This document shows, piece after piece, positions 44,950 to 54,609 of a DNA stretch of 64,000 nt. Both the position numbers and the translations under genes were made by a program. This stretch comes from JAFKFJ01 sp963786445 (GTDB taxonomy: Bacteria > Pseudomonadota > Alphaproteobacteria > Acetobacterales > Acetobacteraceae). The notes beneath the pieces are model-generated. The model ran no database searches, was not told where the DNA came from, and saw nothing but the letters and a program-made list of their open reading frames with translations. The DNA is taken from assembly GCA_963786445.1 (NCBI GenBank), contig CAWAZU010000001.1, positions 124,001 through 188,000 of the forward strand, read 5' to 3'. Each line of letters begins with the position of its first letter. The stretch's first letter is position 1.

Positions 44950-46949
44950 TCCGTCCCCCATGCGAGCCGGATGCTGCCGTACTCGTCGATCTCGACCTGG
45001 CCGTTCGGGATGTAGATGACCGAATCCACCTCTTCGATGAGGCAGGCCCCCTCGTGACGCCACCCGGGCGGCAGGCCGTCGCGCCAGAACACCGGCACGG
45101 GCCGGTCGGCGAACGCCGTCCGCCGCGTGCCGGTGGGCGCGGCGCGGATCTCCGCCGGCATGAACGGCTTTGCCTTCAGCCGGGGCACCTGCCCGGTGAC
45201 GGTCACCCTGATGTTGACGATCTCGGCGGCATCGCCGAGCTTGGTTCCGTAGAGACGCTCATGCAGCCGCTCGAAGTCGGCGTAGATCGTGTTCAGGTCC
45301 ACGCGCTGCGGATGCACCGGCACGGCGACTTCGTGGGACTGCCCGATGTAGCGGATATCGGCCCAGCGGTCGGCGTAGACGCGTTCGAGGCCGCCTTCGC
45401 TGTCGTCGAGGAAGCGCCGCGCACCCTCGACCAGTTCGCGGAAATCCGCGTCGATCGCCTCGGCCGGGACGCGGGTAAGCGGCACCATGAGACTCTTGGC
45501 GAGAGTGTTCTTGAGGTCGGCGGTGAGCAGGCCGAACGCCGAGAACGTGCTCGCGTTGCGCGGAAAGATGGCACCCTTCATCTCCATCTCACGCGCCACC
45601 GCCGCGGCGTGCTGGCCGCCGGCGCCGCCGAACGCGACGAGGGCGAAGTCGCGCGGATCGGTGCCGCGCTTGACGGTGACCTCGCGGATCGCCTCGGCGA
45701 GATTCGCCGTGACGATCCTGTAGACACCGGCTGCGGCATTTTCGACACTCACGTCGAACCTCTCGGCGATCCCACGGAACGCCTGGGCGGCGCGCTCGCC
45801 GTCCAGGCGCAGCCTTCCCCCGAGCAGCCCCTCGGGGTTGAGGATGCCGAGGATCAGGTTCGCGTCCGTCACCGTCGGCCGGGTGCCGCCGCGACAATAG
45901 CAGGCGGGGCCGGGATCGGACCCGGCCGAATCGGGGCCGATCTGCAGCGCGCCGCCGGCATCGAACCAGACGATCGAGCCGCCGCCTGCGCCGATCGAGT
46001 GGATGTCGATGCTCTGCGTGCGCGCGGGAACGCCCAATTCCACCTCGATCGTGTCGCGGCTGTCGGGCTCGCCGTCGCGGATCAGGCACACATCGAGGCT
46101 GGTGCCGCCCATGTCGATGGTGCAGACATTGGGCTCGGCCAGCGTGGCGGCGAGGAACCGTCCGGCGAGCACGCCCGCGGCCGGCCCGGAATAGAGCAGC
46201 TGGATCGGGAAGCGCTCGGCGGTGGCGCCGGGAATGACCCCGCCGCCGGAATGCATGTACTTGATGCCGTCGTCGCGCTTGAGCGCCCGGTCGAGCCGGC
46301 TCATGTAGCGGTGCATGCGCGGCATCGAATAGGCGTTGAGAACCGTGGTGCTCACCCGCTCGTATTCGCGGATCCGCGGGTCCACCTCCGACGACAGCGA
46401 CAGCGCGAGGCGGGGCGCCATCTCTTGGATGATCTGCGCCGCCGCCGTCTCGTTGGCGGGATTGGCGTAGGCGTTGATGAGGCAGACCGCGACCGCCTCC
46501 ACGCCTTCGTCGAGCAAACGCCGGACGATGGCGCGCATTTCGTCGGGATCGACCGGGCGCAGCACCGTGCCGTCGGCGGCGATCCTCTCGTCGACCGTCA
46601 GGCGCAGGTGCCGCGGCACCAGCGCCTTCGGCTTGTCCCACTGCAGGTTGTAAAGCTCGTCGCGGTACGAACGCTGGATTTCGAGCACGTCGCGAAATCC
46701 CTTCGTCGTGATCAGCCCGAGCTTCGCCCCGGTCCGCTCGATGATCAGGTTGGTGACCAGCGTGGTTCCGTGCAGGAAATGCGACACCTCGCCGGCGTTC
46801 ACCGTGATGTCGGCAACCGCCTTCAGGAATCCGTCCTCGGGCGCGTGCGGGGTGGTGAGCGTCTTGGTTCTTTCCAGCGCGCCCGTCACCTCGTCGAACA
46901 CGACGAGATCGGTGAATGTTCCGCCAATATCGACGCCTACTCGCTTCAT
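44946..46949 (-). CDS. hyuA: Hydantoinase A / oxoprolinase subunit (HyuA type)
   Basis: A 667-residue ATP-binding HyuA-family subunit with the actin-like fold. The N-terminal phosphate loop is VGVDIGGTFTDLVVFDE. HGTTLVTNLIIERTGAKLGLITTKGFRDVLEIQR and CTIDMGGTSLDVCLI with SIGAGGGSIVWFD follow, and VAFGGAGGQHAAAVAREM lies near the C-terminal third. It phosphorylates the ring amide so that HyuB can hydrolyse it. ATG 46949 (MKRVGVDIG) has an upstream GGAG. It follows the aminotransferase gene by 45 bp. The family does not allow hydantoin, oxoproline, caprolactam or acetophenone-type substrates to be told apart by eye. Confidence 0.93.
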   Translation of the reverse strand: MKRVGVDIGGTFTDLVVFDEVTGALERTKTLTTPHAPEDGFLKAVADITVNAGEVSHFLHGTTLVTNLIIERTGAKLGLITTKGFRDVLEIQRSYRDELYNLQWDKPKALVPRHLRLTVDERIAADGTVLRPVDPDEMRAIVRRLLDEGVEAVAVCLINAYANPANETAAAQIIQEMAPRLALSLSSEVDPRIREYERVSTTVLNAYSMPRMHRYMSRLDRALKRDDGIKYMHSGGGVIPGATAERFPIQLLYSGPAAGVLAGRFLAATLAEPNVCTIDMGGTSLDVCLIRDGEPDSRDTIEVELGVPARTQSIDIHSIGAGGGSIVWFDAGGALQIGPDSAGSDPGPACYCRGGTRPTVTDANLILGILNPEGLLGGRLRLDGERAAQAFRGIAERFDVSVENAAAGVYRIVTANLAEAIREVTVKRGTDPRDFALVAFGGAGGQHAAAVAREMEMKGAIFPRNASTFSAFGLLTADLKNTLAKSLMVPLTRVPAEAIDADFRELVEGARRFLDDSEGGLERVYADRWADIRYIGQSHEVAVPVHPQRVDLNTIYADFERLHERLYGTKLGDAAEIVNIRVTVTGQVPRLKAKPFMPAEIRAAPTGTRRTAFADRPVPVFWRDGLPPGWRHEGACLIEEVDSVIYIPNGQVEIDEYGSIRLAWGTE

Positions 46950-46994
46950 CTCTCGCTCCACGGCGGCTGACGCCGCTTCCCCTTCACGTCCGCT

Positions 46995-48405
46995 TTACCG
47001 CGACTTGCGCAGGACGGAGCTATGCTCCTTGAAAAAGGCGGCGGACACGTCGATGGTCTTCTGAATGTCGTCCTCGCTGTGGGCATAGGAGATGAAGGCG
47101 CGGTTCGTGTAGTTCGGCTGCATGTAGATGCCGTTGTTGAGAAGGTGGATGTGATAGGCACGGTCGATGCGCGAATCCTTGGTCGCCGCGAAATGTATGA
47201 TGTCGCGGTACAACTTCGACCTTGCCGACCGTGAAGTACACGCACCAGATGGAGCCGTAGTTGTAGCAGACCGCGTTGATGCCGGTCTGCCGGATCGCAT
47301 CGTTGATGCCGTCCGCCATCATCCTGCCCAGGCGGAACAGCTTTTCGTGCACCGGCTCGGTGCGCATGATCTCGATGGTCTTCTGGCACGCGACCACCGA
47401 GAGCAGGTGACCGTTGAAGGTTCCCGAATAGAAGCTCGGCCCCTCGGGGGCCATCTGGGACATGATCTTGCCCTGCCCGGTGAGCGCGGCGAGCATGAAC
47501 CCGTTCGCCATCGCCTTGCCGAACGCGGCGAGATCCGGGTGCACGCCCTCGCGCGCACCGGCGCCGGCAAGCCCGTGGCGGAATCCGGTGATGATCTCGT
47601 CGAAGACGAGGAGGCAGCCCGTGGCGTCGCAGAGCTGGCGCACGAATTTGAGGAAGCCCGGCTTGAGCACGAGGCAGCCGCAGGAATGCGCCACCGGCTC
47701 GATGAAGATCGCCGCGAGGTCCTTGCCGTGGCGCTTGACGATGCTCTCGGTGATCGCCTCGTCGTTGAACGGCGCGATCAGCGTGTGCTCGGCATGCTCG
47801 GGCAGGGCGCCCGACGAGACCGCGATCGCCTTCATCTCGTTCGACGCGGCCACCTGTTCCGCCGACGGCCGGACGGAGAGCGCAAGCTCGTCGTGCCAGC
47901 CGTGATACCCGCCCTCGAACTTCAGGATCTTGCGGCGCCCGGTGTAGGTGCGCGCCAGCCGGACGGCGTTGTAGAGCGGGTCCGAGCCGCCGCCGCCATG
48001 CAGCGTCGTCTTCTCGGCATAGGGGATGATTTCCGTGAACGTCTTGCACAGGGCGACCTCGCGCGGATGCGGCTGGGCGAACAGCACGCCTTCCGTTTCC
48101 ATCGCGTCGATCACGGCGCGGCGGATGCGCGGCTCGTTGTAGCCAAGGCTCGCCGGGCCGTAGGAGCCGTGGTAGTCGATGTACTCGTTGTCGTCGACGT
48201 CCCATATCCGCGCCCCGAACGCCTTCTGCATGAAGAGCGGGAACGGCTTGTAGTAGCGGCCCGCGCCCTGCACGCCGGCGGGCGCATATTTTTTCGCCTC
48301 CTCATAGAGCGCGCGCGACTTCGCGGTGGAAACCTTGAACGGCGGCCATTCGATCTGCGGCCCGCCGGTCGCGGCGACGTCCTGCTCCAATTTGATCCTG
48401 GTCAT
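46995..48405 (-). pseudogene. Class III PLP aminotransferase (glutamate-1-semialdehyde aminomutase-like), frameshifted
   Basis: From ATG 48405 the frame has FGARIWDVDDNEYIDYHGSYGPASLGYN, TTLHGGGGSDPLYNAVRLARTYTGRRKILKFEGGYHGWHD, FIEPVAHSCG, LVFDEIITGFRHGL, and DLAAFGKAMANGF with the PLP Lys. Near 47222 it shifts; KLYRDIIHFAATKDSRIDRAYHIHLLNNGIYMQPN and FISYAHSEDDIQKTIDV continue in another phase to 46995. Intact length is about 465 residues. It is not linked to haem genes, so a catabolic aminotransferase acting on an omega- or beta-amino acid is likely, as needed after opening a lactam or imide ring. One base separates gene from pseudogene. Confidence 0.85.
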
Positions 48406-48499
48406 GGCCGAACGACTCCCTAGCTTCATTGCGTCACCATCGCCGGCCGGCGAACGCCCCACGGGTGCGCGCCGGCCGGCAACTTCCCTTCGCCAGCAC

Positions 48500-50155
48500 T
48501 CAGGTTGCGAACGACATCTCGGCATAATCGAGCAGGTTGTTGGCCCGCCAGTTGAGGCCCGAGACCTCGGAGCGTGCCGTCATGTAGAAGCCGATGCCGA
48601 TGCTGAACGCCCACGGTGCGTCATCGACGATGAGCCGGTGCGCCTTCTGCCCAAGCTCGCGCCGCTTGGCGGCGTCGGCGGTGTTGAAGCATTCGTCGAG
48701 CAGGACATCGACGTCCTTGTTGCTGTAGTTGACCCAGTTGGCGACGGAGGTGGGGCCGGAGCCGAAGAACAGCCCGAGGGAATAGGCAGGATCGGCCACC
48801 CAGGCGCAATCCTGCACCAGCACCGCCTCCGCCTTGCGCGAGAAGTACTCCTCCTGGTAGGCGGCGGGTGTCAGCTTCTGGATCTGCGCGTCGATATCGA
48901 GCTTCTTGAGCTGCGTCTGGATCTGGATCGCCACCTGCTCGTGCTCCGGCCGGGCGGCGTTCTGCGCCAGCTTGAACGAGAACGGCCCCTGTCCTGCCTC
49001 TTTCAGGAGCGCCCGAGCCTTGTCGAGGTCGGTCGGATAGTAAGGCCAATAGTCGATGGCGGCGGGATAGGATTCCGGCGTGTAGCCCTTGAACAAGCGC
49101 ACATTGGGCTGCTTCAGGTAGACCGTGTCGATGATCGCGTCGATCGGCGCCGCGTAGGCGATCGCCTCGCGCACCTTCACATTGTCGAACGGCTTGACGT
49201 TGTTGTTGAGCGCGAACATCACCGCCTCGTTGCCCTTGATCGCGGTGACCTTGACGCCGGGCTTGCCCTCGCACTGCTGGCGCTGCAAAGGCTCAAGCTC
49301 CTTGGCGATGTGCACGGAGCCCGCCAGCAGCAGTTCAAGCCGCGTCGCCGACGAGGGGACTTCGCGCCAGATCACCCGCGGGATTTTCGGCCTCTCACGG
49401 TAGTAGTGCGGGTTCACCTCGAACACCACCACCTGGCCCGGGGTGAACTGGGTCACCTTGTAGGGTCCGAAGGTGGCGCTGTTCTTGCCGAGCCAATCCT
49501 TCGCCCAGGGATCGGCGCTGGTGGCGTGCTTCTTCGCCTCGGTGGCATCGTAGATGACCGGATTGTTGAGCGAGGTCGCCTGCTCCGTCATCAGGAGCGA
49601 GTTCGGCCCCGAGAGATCGACCTCGAGGATGTAGGGATCGATCACCTTGATCGAGTCCGCGCTCGGGATGGAGGAGGATTTCATCATCCACATCCCCGCG
49701 GTCTTGAGCGAGAAGGTCCTGTCCCACGACCACTTCACGTCGGCGGCGGTGAACTCGTTTCCGTACTCGCTCTTGATGCCCTTGCGCAGGCGGAAGGTAA
49801 GCCTCTTGCCGTCGGCGGACACCTCCACCTTTTCGGCCAGGCGCGGCTGGTACGGCGGCTCGAACTGCGGCATGCCGACGCCGTCCGCGCCCTTCTTGAA
49901 GTAGTAGCAAAGCAGATATTCGTAGATGAAGACTGGCAGTTCCCAGCTTTCCAGCGAGGCGCCATATTCCGGGTCGAGCGAGACCGGCGTCGCCGAAACG
50001 GCGACGATCAGCGTGTCGCGCGCGGCGGCCACCGCGGGGGCGGACCACAGGCCGGGCACCACGAGGCCGCCGGCGGCGGCCAGGCCGCCCGCCACCCCCA
50101 TGTCCCGCAAGACGCCGCGTCGTGTCGGCACGTAGTTGCTCGGTCGGTATGCCAT
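48500..50155 (-). CDS. Dpp/Opp-type ABC transporter substrate-binding protein
   Basis: A 551-residue SBP_bac_5 protein. The N terminus is a twin-arginine signal (TRRGVLRDMGVAGGLAAAGG) with likely cleavage after AVAA. DTLIVAVSATPVSLDPEYG opens the mature protein. RLTFRLRKGIKSEYGNEFTAADVKWSWDRTF is the family signature near residue 120, and VKVREAIAYAAPIDAIID follows later. The ligand is probably the cluster's substrate: a peptide, amide or small amino compound. GGAGGGA lies before the ATG. It is 13 bp after the oppF-like gene, an unusual position, as binding proteins usually come first. Confidence 0.92.
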   Translation of the reverse strand: MAYRPSNYVPTRRGVLRDMGVAGGLAAAGGLVVPGLWSAPAVAAARDTLIVAVSATPVSLDPEYGASLESWELPVFIYEYLLCYYFKKGADGVGMPQFEPPYQPRLAEKVEVSADGKRLTFRLRKGIKSEYGNEFTAADVKWSWDRTFSLKTAGMWMMKSSSIPSADSIKVIDPYILEVDLSGPNSLLMTEQATSLNNPVIYDATEAKKHATSADPWAKDWLGKNSATFGPYKVTQFTPGQVVVFEVNPHYYRERPKIPRVIWREVPSSATRLELLLAGSVHIAKELEPLQRQQCEGKPGVKVTAIKGNEAVMFALNNNVKPFDNVKVREAIAYAAPIDAIIDTVYLKQPNVRLFKGYTPESYPAAIDYWPYYPTDLDKARALLKEAGQGPFSFKLAQNAARPEHEQVAIQIQTQLKKLDIDAQIQKLTPAAYQEEYFSRKAEAVLVQDCAWVADPAYSLGLFFGSGPTSVANWVNYSNKDVDVLLDECFNTADAAKRRELGQKAHRLIVDDAPWAFSIGIGFYMTARSEVSGLNWRANNLLDYAEMSFAT

Positions 50156-50168
50156 TTCCGGTCCCTCC

Positions 50169-51235
50169 TCAGGATTTGGGGGTCGACACTTCACGGAGCC
50201 ACGCAGCATCGGGCTGCTCTGCAAGCGTTGCGATCGGCTCGTGCGGGGCTTGCGCCGCCGGGTTTGCGCCGAAGCCGAGTTCACGGGCGCGCAGGCACGA
50301 CACCCAATGGCCGCCGCCGATCAACTCCAGCGCGGGGACTGTGGTGCGGCACATGGGCTGCGCAGCCGGACAGCGCGCGTGCAGATGGCAGCCGCTCGGC
50401 AGATTGATGGGGCTCGGGATTTCGCCCTTGAGCACGAATTTCGCGCGCCGAATTTCAGGGTCCGGCTCGGGAACCGCCGAGAGGAGCGCGCGCGTATAGG
50501 GATGCACCGGGCGCTCGAACAGCTCCTCGGTGCGGCTCATCTCCACGATCTTGCCGAGATACATCACGGCAACCCAGTTGCAGAGATAGCGGACGGTGGT
50601 AAGATCGTGCGAGATGAAGAGGTACGTAATTCCCTGGCGCTCCTGGAGATCGATGAGCAGGTCTATGATCTCGGCGCGCGCGGTGGGATCGAGGGACGAC
50701 ACTGGCTCGTCGAGCACGATGAACCTGGGTTGCGTCGCGATCGCGCGGGCGATGCCGACGCGCTGCTGCTGCCCCGCCGCCATCTGATGCGGATGGCGGT
50801 CGGCGAGGCGGCGCGCCAGGCCCACCTGCTCCAGCAGTTCCAGCACCCGGTCGTGGCGCTCGGCCTTCGAAAGCTTGGTGTGCAGGCGGAGCGGTTCGGC
50901 GACGATCTGCCAGAGCGTCATCTGCGGATCGAGCGAGTTCGAACGGCTCCTGGAAGACGAGCTGCATGTGCGGCCGGATGATCCGCAGCCGGTCGCTCGC
51001 GAGTGCCGAGAGGTCGTGCCCGTCGACCAGGATCCGCCCGCTCGTGGGCTCGATCAGGCGCAGCACGCACCGCCCGATCGTGGTCTTTCCCGACCCCGAA
51101 CTCGCCGACGACCCCCAACGTCTCGGCGCGGCCGATGGAGAAGGAGACATCGCTGACCGCTTGCAGGGGTTTCGCCGAGCCGGCAATGGTGAAATGCTTC
51201 ACCAGATGCTCGACCTGCACCATCGGTGCCATCAT
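50169..51235 (-). pseudogene. Dpp/Opp-type ABC transporter ATPase (OppF/DppF), two frameshifts
   Basis: The protein is split over three frames: VQVEHLVKHFTIAGSAKPLQAVSDVSFSIGRAETLGVVGE, then SGSGKTTIGRCVLRLIEPTSGRILVDGHDLSAL to MQLVFQEPF, then SLDPQMTLWQIVAEPLRLH to the end. The first shift is an extra T at about 51105 (GAGTTCGGGG for GAGTCGGGG) inside Walker A. The second, net -2 or +1, is near 50935. The signature in HQMAAGQQQRVGIARA (LSGGQ replaced by MAAGQ) and Walker B (FIVLDEPVSSLD) are in the last frame, with the OppF C-terminal cysteines (CHLHARCPAAQPMCR). Start ATG 51235 overlaps the oppD stop. Both indels look like single-base errors. Confidence 0.88.
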
Positions 51236-52200
51236 GTGCCCCCCGCCGCGCGGACGTGGCATCGCACGAAATGGCCGGGCGAGAGCTCGATTAACTCGGG
51301 GGGCGTCTGGCGGCAGACGGGTTGCACCAGATGGCAGCGCGGGCTGAGCGCGCAGCCGCCCGGCAGCTCGTAGATGCTCGGGCTGACGCCGGGCATCAGT
51401 CTGCGGCCGCGCCGGCGCGTCGTCGCGACCGCCTTGATCAGGGTCTCGCTGTAGGGATGCAGCGGATTTTTGAAGAAGGCGCGGACGGGCGCGCGCTCGA
51501 CCACGCACCCCGCATAGAGCACGGCCACTTCCTGGCAGTGCTGGGCGATGATGCCGAGATCGCGGGTGATCAGGATGGTCGCCGAGCGGAGTTCGTCCAC
51601 CAGCGCCTGGATCAGGTCGAGGATCTGCGCCTGGATGGTCACATCGAGGCCGCTCGTCGGCTCGTCGGCAATCAGCAGGCGGGGATTGTTGGACAGCGCC
51701 ATCGCGACGGTGACGCGCTGGGCCATGCCGCCGCTGAGCTGGTGCGGATAGGAGTGCATGCGGGTATCGGGATCGGGAATCCCCACCTTGCGCAGCATCT
51801 GCACCGCGTGCTCGGCCGCCGCCCTGCTGTCGAGCCGGCCGTGGCTGCGGATCACGTTGACGAGTTGGCGGCCGATCGTCAGCAACGGGTTGAGGGCGGA
51901 TTTCGGGTTCTGCACGATGAGGCCGATTTCACGGCCGCGAATCTGCTGCAGCGACCGCTCGCTCTCGCGCAGCAGGTCGCGGCCGCGATAGCTGACCGAG
52001 CCGGAGACGATCCGGCCCGGCGGGGCGACGAGATTGACCAGCGCCAGGGCGATCGCCGATTTGCCCGCGCCGCTCTCGCCGACGATGCCCAGCACCTGTC
52101 CTTCGTTGACGCTGAGATTGACGCCGTTCAACGCATGGCCGATGCCCTCGCTGGTCTGGAACTGCACGCAAAGATCGCGGACATCGAGCAGGGCACCCAC
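51232..52200 (-). CDS. Dpp/Opp-type ABC transporter ATPase (OppD/DppD)
   Basis: A 322-residue ATPase of the peptide/nickel importer family. Walker A is GIVGESGAGKSAIAL, the signature is HQLSGGMAQRVTVAMAL, and Walker B is LLIADEPTSGLD. The OppD C-terminal Cys-rich segment is GCALSPRCHLVQPVCRQTPPE. The switch histidine position reads TRDLGIIAQ, with Arg where relatives have His (SHDLG), which may impair hydrolysis. It starts 4 bp after the dppC stop. Confidence 0.92.
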   Translation of the reverse strand: MGALLDVRDLCVQFQTSEGIGHALNGVNLSVNEGQVLGIVGESGAGKSAIALALVNLVAPPGRIVSGSVSYRGRDLLRESERSLQQIRGREIGLIVQNPKSALNPLLTIGRQLVNVIRSHGRLDSRAAAEHAVQMLRKVGIPDPDTRMHSYPHQLSGGMAQRVTVAMALSNNPRLLIADEPTSGLDVTIQAQILDLIQALVDELRSATILITRDLGIIAQHCQEVAVLYAGCVVERAPVRAFFKNPLHPYSETLIKAVATTRRRGRRLMPGVSPSIYELPGGCALSPRCHLVQPVCRQTPPELIELSPGHFVRCHVRAAGGT

Positions 52201-52204
52201 GCCG

Positions 52205-53047
52205 CTACCTCCTGGTCCGGTCGGTCAGTTGGACCAGCGCCTCGCCGAGCAGGGCGAAGCCGAGGACGGTGACGGCGAGGGCGACTCCCGGAAAGACCGA
52301 GGGCCACCATTCGCCGGTGTAGACGTTCTTGGCGCCGACCGCGATCATCGATCCCCATTCCGGAGTCGGCACGCGCACGCCGGCGCCGATGAAGGACAGG
52401 CCGGCGGTCAGCAGGATCGCCCAGCCGATGGTGACGGAGGCGTTGGCCGTCACCGGGCCGATCGCGTTGGGGAAGACATGCTTGCGGATGATCCAGCTGT
52501 CGCGCCCGCCGATCGCCCGTGCCGCCTCGATGAACGGCCGCTCGCGCAGGAACAGCACCTGGCCGCGGATGAGGCGCACATAGATCGGGCAGTTGACCAC
52601 CGCGACCACATAGATGACGTTCCTGATCTCCTGCCCGGTCACCACCACGAGGGCCATGCCGAGGATGAACACCGGGAACGACTGCACGATGTCGGACACC
52701 CGCATCAGCAGTTCGGAGGCGAAGCCACGGTAGTAGCCCGCGATCAGCCCGAGCGGGATGCCGGCGGCGATCGCGCCCAGCGTGCCCAGGATGGCAATGG
52801 TGAGGTCGGTCTGCGGCGAGGCGATGACCCGCGAGAACACGTCCATCCCGTTGTCGTCGGTGCCCATGATGTGGCCGAAGCCGGGCGGCCTCAGTTGCTC
52901 GCCCGGGATCGCGGTGCGCGGATCGAACGGTGCGATCACGGGCCCGATGGCGGCGAGGATCAGTGCCACGCTGACGATCGCCGCGCCGAGGAGGACCGAG
53001 GGTCTGGTCCTGACCAGATGGCGGAGGTGACGAGCATCGAGTGCCAC
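52205..53047 (-). CDS. Dpp/Opp-type ABC transporter permease (DppC)
   Basis: A 280-residue inner-membrane permease with about six hydrophobic segments. LRPPGFGHIMGTDDNGMDVFSRVI is the conserved DppC N-terminal periplasmic motif. EAARAIGGRDSWIIRKHVFPNAIGPV is the EAA coupling loop. I take the GTG at 53047, 9 bp after the dppB stop and preceded by TGAGGCGG; the first in-frame ATG lies far inside. It pairs with DppB. Confidence 0.9.
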   Translation of the reverse strand: MALDARHLRHLVRTRPSVLLGAAIVSVALILAAIGPVIAPFDPRTAIPGEQLRPPGFGHIMGTDDNGMDVFSRVIASPQTDLTIAILGTLGAIAAGIPLGLIAGYYRGFASELLMRVSDIVQSFPVFILGMALVVVTGQEIRNVIYVVAVVNCPIYVRLIRGQVLFLRERPFIEAARAIGGRDSWIIRKHVFPNAIGPVTANASVTIGWAILLTAGLSFIGAGVRVPTPEWGSMIAVGAKNVYTGEWWPSVFPGVALAVTVLGFALLGEALVQLTDRTRR

Positions 53048-53055
53048 GCGCCGCC

Positions 53056-54066
53056 TCAGTACCGGATGCGGGGATCGACGGCGAGGTAGAAGATATCCAC
53101 CGCCAGATAGATGAGCAGCGAAAACACCGTCGCGGCGAGCACGACGCCCGACACCGCCATGTAATCGGAACTGGTGATCGCCTGCACGGCATACTGGCCG
53201 ATCCCGCCCCAGGCGAAGATCTGCTCGATCAGCACGGCACCGCCGATCAGATAGCCATAGGTGATGCCGGTCATCGTGATCACCGGCAGGAGCGCGTTGC
53301 GCAGCGCGTAGCGGGCGACCATATGGCCGGGCAGGCCGCTCGCCCGCGCGTACTGCACGAAGTTGCCGAGCAGGGCTTGCGACATGCTCGACCTCGCCAT
53401 CTTCAGGATCGGCCCGCCATAGACGAAGGCGAGGGTGAAGGCGGGCAGCGCAAGATGGCTGAGCGCGGACCAGAACGCGGCCCAGTCCCCGGCGATGATG
53501 CTGTCGATCGTGTAGAAGCCGGTCACCTGCGGCGGCGGCAGCAGCACGATGTCGAGCCGGCCGATCGGCGCGGGCACGATTTGGAGCTTGCCGAACAGGA
53601 TGAAGACCAGGAACAGCGCCCACCAGAAATCGGGCATCGCACCGGCGAGCATGCCGTAGGCGGAGGTGAGCCGGTCGATGAGGGTGCCGGGCCGCAGCGC
53701 GGTCAGCATGCCGAGGGGAAGCGCGATGCAAAAGGCGAGGATGAGCGCGAGCGTGATCAGCTCGACCGTCGCCGGCAGCCGTTGCAGGATGTCCTGCGTC
53801 ACCTGGCTGCTGGTGAGCCACGACCTGCCGAGGTCGCCGTGCGCGACGCGGCCGATATAGATGATGTACTGGTCCCAGAGCGGCAGGTCGAGGCCGAGCT
53901 GCCGGCGGACCGAGGCGATGACGTCCTTGGTGGCGAGCGAGCCGGCGATCATGTACGCCGGATCTCCCGGCAGCAGGCGGATCAGGAAGAAGACGATGGT
54001 GGTGACCCCGAGTACCTGCGGCACCAGGAGCAGAAGGCGGCGCAGGACGTAGCGTCCCGCGGTCAT
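53056..54066 (-). CDS. Dpp/Opp-type ABC transporter permease (DppB)
   Basis: A 336-residue permease and the first gene of the leftward operon. MTAGRYVLRRLLLLVPQVLGVTTIVFFLIRLLPGDPA is the DppB N terminus, and the EAA loop reads YARASGLPGHMVARYALRNALLPVIT. Six hydrophobic segments are seen. The long open frame upstream of ATG 54066 is low-complexity and discarded. The 5' region to 54609 is the divergent control region. Confidence 0.92.
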   Translation of the reverse strand: MTAGRYVLRRLLLLVPQVLGVTTIVFFLIRLLPGDPAYMIAGSLATKDVIASVRRQLGLDLPLWDQYIIYIGRVAHGDLGRSWLTSSQVTQDILQRLPATVELITLALILAFCIALPLGMLTALRPGTLIDRLTSAYGMLAGAMPDFWWALFLVFILFGKLQIVPAPIGRLDIVLLPPPQVTGFYTIDSIIAGDWAAFWSALSHLALPAFTLAFVYGGPILKMARSSMSQALLGNFVQYARASGLPGHMVARYALRNALLPVITMTGITYGYLIGGAVLIEQIFAWGGIGQYAVQAITSSDYMAVSGVVLAATVFSLLIYLAVDIFYLAVDPRIRY

Positions 54067-54609
54067 CTCGGTGCGGCTTCCGGCGGGCCGCTGCGGCTCA
54101 CCCTTCCTGCGAGGGGCGCTCTCGCCCGCCGCCTTTCCATGTCGCGCGATCGCATCGCTCGGCGGCGCCGCAATCCCGCACGGGCCCGCGACGAGCGCCC
54201 CGCCAGCATCCGATCCAGCACGACGCCATCTTCGCCGCCAGCCATCCCTGCCTCCAGACCGAGCACGACCACGCGCAACCCCAATCCCGCCCGCCGCTTC
54301 CACGCCCGACCCACGCGGCGATGTTCCGACACCCCCCCAAGGGCGCCCCGGGCGCCGCCACCCGCCAGCTCGTCGTACTCCTGAGCGTCTCGCGACCGAG
54401 GTGTTGCGGGCGTTTGCTGCGCCCGATCTTTGACAGGGTCGCCGGATGTGTGCAACGGTATACATGCGTGCAACGGCGTGTCAATCGGGAAACCGGGCCA
54501 GCTTGCGGGCGGTTCGCGCGGGTACGGCAAAGCGCCGTCGCGGCAACCTCGGCCGGACCGGCGTCACGGCCGGGCAGCGACGTGGACTGTCGACAAGCAA
54601 GGGGGCGTC
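54067..54609. promoter_or_regulatory. Divergent control region with GTATAC palindrome
   Basis: The 543 bp between dppB and the dehydrogenase gene contain no gene. At 54449-54480 a GTATAC core (54458-54463) is flanked by two direct copies of GTGCAACGG about 20 bp apart. A TTGACA at 54430-54435 precedes it, but no -10 at normal spacing was found. GntR/FCD regulators often bind palindromes with a GTATAC-like core, and the same core stands before the gntR gene of this cluster, so it is a candidate operator. Confidence 0.5.

Noticed and set aside
43060..46970. Two very long plus-strand open frames (over 600 codons each) opposite hyuA and hyuB
   Set aside because: They are antisense shadows caused by high third-position GC in the hydantoinase genes; their translations are His/Arg/Asp-rich without family motifs, whereas the minus strand has clear ones.
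48326..50407. A 693-codon plus-strand open frame
   Set aside because: It is opposite the well-supported substrate-binding protein gene and shows only low-complexity sequence.
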